Assembly: GCA_037176705.1 (NCBI GenBank)
Contig: CM073885.1
Coordinates: forward strand, 220,360,290-220,424,289
Direction of reading: 5' to 3'
Source of the DNA: Molossus alvarezi
Taxonomy: Eukaryota; Chordata; Mammalia; Chiroptera; Molossidae
Length of the DNA: 64,000 nucleotides
Every line of letters starts with the position of its first letter. Position 1 is the stretch's first letter. Below are positions 63,887-64,000 of the stretch, piece after piece. Both the position numbers and the translations under genes were made by a program. Below the pieces are notes generated by a model. It was given only the letters and a program-made list of their open reading frames with translations. It did not search any database and had not been told where the DNA came from.

Positions 63887-64000
63887 TTAATTTAGTAGAT
63901 TTTAAATGAACCCAAGTTTGTTACAAATAATAGCAAAGTGATAGCTACTAAAAGCCCTAAGAGGGAATTATAAGAAAAAAACCTGTGCAAAAACATCCTA

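Overview
This is a vertebrate nuclear DNA window, almost certainly from a bat. The decisive marker is about 30 copies of the tRNA-derived Ves SINE, a family characteristic of bats (vespertilionid and related lineages). They occur with bat-type L1, ORF1-only half-L1 (HAL1) elements and old mammalian fossils (MIR, L2, L3/CR1, MER5A, Tigger, MaLR LTR, L1M). There is no bacterial or viral gene organisation. I see no intact cellular protein-coding gene, no exon I can defend and no functional tRNA or rRNA gene. The only recognisable coding sequences are decayed L1/HAL1 reading frames. Most long open frames come from SINE pyrimidine tracts, microsatellites or old LINE sequence.

Layout. 0-15 kb: old LINE and MIR/L2 fossils with seven Ves copies, including two aberrant ones (a tRNA-part-plus-poly(A) copy at 2.6 kb and a 47-bp tailless copy at 12.3 kb), a Tigger remnant at 9.8 kb, and a GC-richer old LINE segment at 14.2-15.0 kb. 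15-17.6 kb: an old L1M 3' region split by a MaLR-type solo LTR and by a 5'-truncated HAL1, with a Ves at the HAL1 tail. 18-25 kb: an L3/CR1 fossil, a truncated L1 carrying a Ves, and four other Ves. 25.1-27.6 kb: an old L1 on the minus strand interrupted by the youngest-looking long L1 (ORF2 3' half plus 3' UTR). 28-31 kb: mostly unassigned sequence with MIR and MER5A. 31.5-36.9 kb: two old L1 ORF2 segments, the first holding a mariner MITE and a Ves inside a Ves.

37-44 kb: MIR/L2, Ves, tetranucleotide arrays (a 340-bp GAAA/GGAA block at 39.5 kb) and a palindromic fossil at 44.0 kb. 44.3-46.6 kb: a near full-length HAL1 (5' UTR with a YY1-type motif, broken ORF1, G-rich 3' UTR, no ORF2) inside an older tRNA-SINE. 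47-53 kb: MIR, old L1, Ves nests. About 53.0-56.5 kb: the window's longest stretch with almost no recognisable repeat. 56.5-59.0 kb: a dense retroposon nest, including an apparent L1-Ves chimera and a Ves inserted head-on into another Ves. 59.0-64 kb: old L1, MIR, Ves and dinucleotide repeats.

The main biology is retrotransposition: L1 enzymes mobilising L1, HAL1 and Ves RNAs. Different failure modes (tailless, truncated, chimeric, nested) are visible and dated by nesting order and target-site duplications (TSDs). All family names are from recognition alone and no database was searched.
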